NCBI GenBank assembly: GCA_963804245.1
Contig: CAWDPQ010000017.1
Span: 186,001 to 250,000 of the forward strand
DNA length: 64,000 bases
Source: CAWDPQ01 sp963804245
GTDB lineage: Bacteria > Acidobacteriota > Vicinamibacteria > Vicinamibacterales > 2-12-FULL-66-21
Direction of reading: 5' to 3'
Position numbers and translations under genes: made by a program. The notes beneath the pieces were generated by a model. It did not search any database and was not told the origin of the DNA. It saw only the letters and a list, made by a program, of their open reading frames with translations. Positions 60,031 through 64,000 of the stretch are shown here, piece by piece (the stretch's first letter is position 1; every line of letters starts with the position of its first letter).

Positions 60031-61195
60031 CAGGCCTGACGCCGAGGACCTTCGCGAAGACCTGGACGGCCTGTTTCATCTCGCCGAGGGTTCCGATGGA
60101 GATCCGCACGTGAGTCTTCTCGAAAGGCGGGAAGTCACGGGCAATGAGGACGTTGGACTTGGCGCAGCTTTCTCTGAACATCGTGGCCGGCCTCCCGATG
60201 TCGACGAAGATGAAGTTGCAATGCGAGTCCGTCGGGCTGAATCCACGGCGTGTGAACCAATCGATCGTGAACTGCCGCGCCTCGAGATTCCGTCGCACTT
60301 CCTCGTCGACGCGCGCCTGATCCGGGAAGGTGGCAAGCGCTGCGCCCAGCCCCAACGCATTCGTACCGGATCCGTAATGGACGGCGCGCATTTGTTTGAT
60401 GGTGTTCGCATGGGCGATTGCGTAGCCGACCCGAAGCCCCGCCAGCCCATACACCTTTGAAAAAGTACGGGCGACGATCACGCGGGGATTCTCCAGGGCC
60501 AGTGGAATCAACGTACGGTGCGACGGGTCGGTCACGTAGTCGAAATAGGCCTCGTCGATGATGATGTGTGCGCTGGGCGCGTCGCGCATCACCCGCTCGA
60601 TGAACGCTGTCACCGCCGGCGCGGGATGCAGCGTTGCCGCTGGATTGCTCGGGTTGTCGAAATAGATCAACCCGGCGTCCTTCGACGCGTCGGCCATGGC
60701 GTCGAGATCGTGGCGCAAGTCGCGCGTGCCTGCGATCGACTTGAGCGGCGCTCCGACCAGATTGGCCACTTCCCCGCATTCCTCGTAAGCCGGACTGCCT
60801 GCCACCAACGCTCGGCTCGGGGACGTGAAGAGGAACGTGGCGGTGCGGAGGATCTGCGTCGAGCCGCAGCCGATGAGCACGTTCTCCGGCGTACACGCGT
60901 GTCGCTCGGCTATCAGCCGTGCCAGGTCCGGCGCCAGGGACGTGTAACGCGCCGCTGGAATGCCGGGCTCGAAGAGCGTCCGGCGTATCGCCGCCAGAGC
61001 GTGCTCGCCCGGGCCGAGTGGGTTCTCGTTGTTGTGCAGCAGGAGCAGGGGCCCGTTCCCGGCTGCCTCCAGCGCATCCGCGAAGCCTCGCGTCCACGGG
61101 CCGATCACCCGTCCGCCGTCGAGGACCCGTCCTCCTGCCGCGGCTACGGTGCCCAACCCGATCGCCTTGAGGAATGTGCGTCGCCGCATCGGCAT
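60008..61195 (-). CDS. HisC-like aminotransferase with Tat signal
   Basis: The N-terminus MRRRTFLKAIGLGTVAAAGG is a twin-arginine signal (RRRTFLK then a hydrophobic Ala/Gly stretch). The enzyme part is fold-type I class II: HNNENPLGPG, GCGSTQILRTATFLFTSPSR, FDNPSNPAATLHP, IIIDEAYFDYV and ARTFSKVYGLAGLRVGYA with the PLP lysine. It ends with HVRISIGTLGEMKQAVQVF. Exported PLP enzymes are few; the Tat route would allow cofactor-bound export. A close paralogue follows on the same strand. Confidence 0.88.
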   Translation of the reverse strand: MPMRRRTFLKAIGLGTVAAAGGRVLDGGRVIGPWTRGFADALEAAGNGPLLLLHNNENPLGPGEHALAAIRRTLFEPGIPAARYTSLAPDLARLIAERHACTPENVLIGCGSTQILRTATFLFTSPSRALVAGSPAYEECGEVANLVGAPLKSIAGTRDLRHDLDAMADASKDAGLIYFDNPSNPAATLHPAPAVTAFIERVMRDAPSAHIIIDEAYFDYVTDPSHRTLIPLALENPRVIVARTFSKVYGLAGLRVGYAIAHANTIKQMRAVHYGSGTNALGLGAALATFPDQARVDEEVRRNLEARQFTIDWFTRRGFSPTDSHCNFIFVDIGRPATMFRESCAKSNVLIARDFPPFEKTHVRISIGTLGEMKQAVQVFAKVLGVRPATVSHTS

Positions 61196-61198
61196 GTC

Positions 61199-62338
61199 CT
61201 AGGACCGGCTCGCCGTCGTCGTCACGGTAGTCCGCAGAATCGAGCGGAAGACGGCGACGGCGCGATACATCTCCTCGATCGTGCCAATCGAGATTCGACA
61301 GTGTGTCTGTTCGAACGGAGGAAAGGCACGGCCGACGAGAATTCCTTGCGTCTCACAAGCCTCGCGGAATTCCTCGGCCGGAGACTGCAAATCGACCCAG
61401 ATGAAGTTCGTCTGCGACGCCGTCGTCGACAGACCGATATTGCGGAAGAAATCGGTCGTGTAATTCAGCGCCTCTCTGTTCCGTCGTCTTTCCCGCTCGA
61501 TCTGCGCGTGGTCCTGAACCGATACGAATGCCGCGGCGACGGCTAGAACGTTGCCGTTGAAGGGCATCGTCCAGCGTGCCAGCCTGGCGATGGTGTCGGG
61601 ATTGCCGATCACGTAACCGAGACGCAGCCCCGCCATCCCGTGCAGCTTCGAGAGCGTGCGCGACACGATGACGTTGCGATATTCCGAAACCAGGGGCACC
61701 GCCGTCGAGTACGCCGCGTCCATGACGTAATCGTGGTATGCCTCATCGATGAGGACGACCGTTTCTGGCGACGTCTGCCGAATCCTCGCGGCGAGATCGT
61801 TGATCGCTTGCGCCGGATGAACCGTTGCCGTCGGATTGTTAGGGTTGCAGATGTAGAGCAGCCCGGCGCCGGCAGCGGCCGCAATCATCCGTTCGAGATC
61901 GAGCTTGCCGGCAGCGTCGACCAGGACGTCTTTCACAGGAATATTGATCTCGCGGGCCAGACGCACTGGCGCTTCGAAGGTCGGCAGCGCTGACACCAGC
62001 CCTCGGCTCGGCGACGTGAACGCCTGCACCGCGCTGTCGAGGATCTCGCCCGATCCGGCGCCGAACGCAATGGCTTCCACGTGCACGCGGTGCTGCTTCG
62101 CCAGCAGCGCCCGGAAATCGTCGATGGCCGGTGCCGCGTTCATCGGATAACGGCCCGCGTAGCGCAAGGCCCTCTCGATTGCCACACGGGCAGCCAGCGA
62201 AGGACCAAGCGGGTTTTCGTTGCTGTTCAGACGCAGCGCCAGCGGAGCCGGATCTGAAACGAACGATACCTGCTGCCCAGCGTCGCGATGCTCCGCGCTC
62301 CACGCCTCGTGGCCACGGGCGGAAATGGAATAGGCCAT
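61199..62338 (-). CDS. HisC-like aminotransferase, paralogue without Tat signal
   Basis: The 379-residue protein has the same layout as its neighbour: RLNSNENPLGPS, GAGSGEILDSAVQAFTSPSR, ICNPNNPTATVHP, VLIDEAYHDYVMD, SRTLSKLHGMAGLRLGYV (PLP Lys), and CRISIGTIEEMYRAVAVF. It begins MAYSISARGHEAWS with no export signal, unless an upstream start exists. Three bases separate it from the Tat-bearing gene, so they are one unit made by duplication. Histidinol-phosphate or aromatic amino acids are possible substrates. Confidence 0.87.
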   Translation of the reverse strand: MAYSISARGHEAWSAEHRDAGQQVSFVSDPAPLALRLNSNENPLGPSLAARVAIERALRYAGRYPMNAAPAIDDFRALLAKQHRVHVEAIAFGAGSGEILDSAVQAFTSPSRGLVSALPTFEAPVRLAREINIPVKDVLVDAAGKLDLERMIAAAAGAGLLYICNPNNPTATVHPAQAINDLAARIRQTSPETVVLIDEAYHDYVMDAAYSTAVPLVSEYRNVIVSRTLSKLHGMAGLRLGYVIGNPDTIARLARWTMPFNGNVLAVAAAFVSVQDHAQIERERRRNREALNYTTDFFRNIGLSTTASQTNFIWVDLQSPAEEFREACETQGILVGRAFPPFEQTHCRISIGTIEEMYRAVAVFRSILRTTVTTTASRS

Positions 62339-62400
62339 TGAGCTCTTTTGCGCAGCGTCACGCTACCGCCACCGGACCCGCCGGTCAAGGAGGGGTTAGG

Positions 62401-64000
62401 ATGTTGGGCATGTTTCACCAGGCTGCCGGTCGCCTCGGCGTGTTCGTCGTGAGCTCGATGCTGGTCGTGGGCGTCATTACCAGTCCCGCCCAGCAGATGG
62501 TCACCGACACCCGCGACCCGTCGCAGACGCAGGATGAGGAGTTCGGGCGCCTCGTCAAGCAGTGGACGACGCAGCCGTATTTCATCAGCCCACTCGTGGA
62601 TCATCTGCCGAGAGTGCCTGGCGTGCCGAGTCCCAAGGATGTTTTCGGCTATCACGTGGGCGCGCCGGCGAAGCTCACCTACTATGCGGACCTGTTGAAG
62701 TATTACCGTGCGCTCGCCACCGCGTTGCCGGCTCGCGTCAGGGTCGAGACCATCGGCAAATCCGACGAGGAGCGTGAGCTGGTCGTCGTCTGGGTGTCAT
62801 CGGACGAGAACATGCGAGACCTCGAGAGAAATCGCAGCAACCTCGCCCGGCTGGCCGATCCGCGCGGTCTCACACCCGAACAGATCAAAGCGCTCATCAC
62901 CTCGACCAAACCGCACTACCACCTGATGGGTGGCCTGCACAGCGGCGAAACCGGTCCCTCGGAGATGCTCGTGGAGCTCGTCTACCGCCTCGCGACCGAA
63001 ACCTCACCGCTCATCAAACAGATTCGCGAAAACGTCGTCGTCTCTGTCACGCCCGTAGCGGATCCGGATGGTCGGGATCGGAATGTCGATTGGTTTTACA
63101 GAAATCTCGAGCTGTTTGGCCCTGCCCCGCCGGCCGCCGCCACCCCACCGACGCCGGCCCCGCAGACCGGCCAAGGTGCATCGACCGCACCGCCGGGAGT
63201 CCCGTACTGGGGCAAGTACGTCCACCACGACAACAACCGCGACATCAACCTGTCGCAGCAGTCGATGCGCGCGCTGGCGGAATGGTACTTCACCGCGCAT
63301 CCGCCGATCATGCACGACCTGCACGAGTCGCTGCCTCTGCTCTACACGTACAGTGGCGGCGCGCCGCAGAATCCCAATCTCGATCCCATCCTCTTCGCCG
63401 AGCTACCGTGGTTTTCGAATTTCGAGCTCGCGCAGATGACGAAATGGGGCATGCCCGGGGTGTATACGCACGCATTCATGGATGGCTGGTCCCCGGGCTA
63501 CCTCGGGTCCATTGCCTACAACCACAACGGCATGATGCGCATGTACGAGACGCAGGCGGGCCGCGAGGATGGTCAGGGCGGCGGGCGTGGTGGCGAACTG
63601 GCGCCTCGGAAACGGCAACGGGGATCGAGCAAGGCCGCGGCGGCGCAGCGACCACCACTCCCACAGGTCGCGGCGGCGGGCAACAGCGCGAATGGTACCG
63701 AGGTATTCCGATACCTCCGGGTTCACAGAACACCTGGTCGCGACGCAACAATACGAACTACATGCAGACCGGCGTGCTGTCCGCACTGCAGCTGACCGCC
63801 GCGTTTCCAAACCTCGTCATCGACAACTTCTATCGGAAAACCGCGAACTCGATCGAGACGGGAAAGACCGAGGCGCCGCATGGCTTCGTCATTCCCGTAC
63901 AGCGCGACATGACACGGGTTGCCGAGCTCGTGAACATTCTGCGCGTGCAGCGGATCGAGGTCGGCCGGGCGACGAGCCCGATCAAAACCACCGACGGCAC
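62401..64000 (+). pseudogene. M14-family zinc carboxypeptidase, frameshifted, runs off the window
   Basis: AGGAGGGG precedes ATG 62401. A signal peptide (LGVFVVSSMLVVGVITSP) leads to the M14 domain: HYHLMGGLHSGETGPSEMLV (zinc His180 and Glu183), a His-rich YVHHDNNRDINLSQQSMRAL and HDLHESLPLLYTY. Near 63585 the reading continues in another frame (WYRGIPIPPGSQNTWSRRNN, TNYMQTGVLSALQLTAAFPN and DNFYRKTANSIETGKTEAPH). That frame is open to the window end, so one indel is indicated. It is an exported peptidase of the type common in acidobacterial genomes. Confidence 0.8.

Overview
The window is GC-rich bacterial chromosome. The mix of genes (serine/threonine kinase with WD40-like tail, paired M16 peptidases, YVTN/NHL/LVIVD propellers, secreted amidase and M14 peptidase, ECF sigma with a YCII partner, MCE transport genes under a sigma-54 type regulator, five-helix succinate dehydrogenase anchor) fits an Acidobacteriota genome, probably Vicinamibacteria-like. 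That placement is inference from gene content; no rRNA or marker gene is present to prove it.

Bases 1 to about 8,100 are a decayed zone. They hold the frameshifted tail of a kinase/WD40-type protein, a multiply frameshifted DinB gene, a frameshifted alpha/beta hydrolase, an IS3-family transposase stub, and a 5'-eroded HNH nuclease. A complete tRNA-Leu(UAA) lies at 6567-6650 (minus). Its 3' half is repeated at 3239-3293, so the two copies bound about 3.3 kb of small orphan genes and fragments, including a piece of ATP-dependent DNA ligase with its KxDG motif. This looks like an old tRNA-targeted island that has lost its integrase.

Bases 8,100-28,800 carry a glycine-rich lipoprotein, two overlapping M16 peptidases (one zinc-binding, one without the zinc motif), a deleted kinase pseudogene, Ig-like/LVIVD and YVTN propeller proteins, a BON protein, an alkaline-phosphatase-superfamily enzyme, pdxH, an aminotransferase, a secreted amidase, a REC-PilZ protein, an enoyl-CoA hydratase resembling cyclohexadiene-carbonyl-CoA hydratases, a YyaL/SPATA20-type protein and a two-gene ABC exporter.

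Bases 29,300-38,600 hold a FAD oxidoreductase-Rieske fusion, an M48 peptidase-BrkB-small membrane protein run, three small YtxH/DUF948-like envelope proteins, and a coupled minus-strand unit: NtrC-type regulator, MlaE permease, MlaF ATPase and an MCE protein with an apparent OmpA-like tail. Bases 38,677-43,971 are a leucine-catabolism operon (methylcrotonyl-CoA carboxylase with separate biotin carboxylase and biotin carrier genes, methylglutaconyl-CoA hydratase, HMG-CoA lyase). The lyase is split by one frameshift.

Bases 44,000-64,000 hold a PHP protein with a PolX-like N-terminus, an L,D-transpeptidase, three tightly packed single-domain response regulators, a BON-LysM protein, a YCII protein with its ECF42-type sigma factor, a large membrane protein with a discoidin-like tail, a receiver-like protein lacking the phospho-acceptor Asp, the sdhCAB operon, an NHL propeller, two tandem HisC-like aminotransferases (one with a Tat signal) and a frameshifted M14 peptidase that runs off the end.

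A composite intergenic repeat (decamer GGGGAACTGG arrays with palindromic DNA) occurs at three places. Single-base frameshifts occur in several otherwise well-conserved genes, so either decay or assembly indels affect this sequence.
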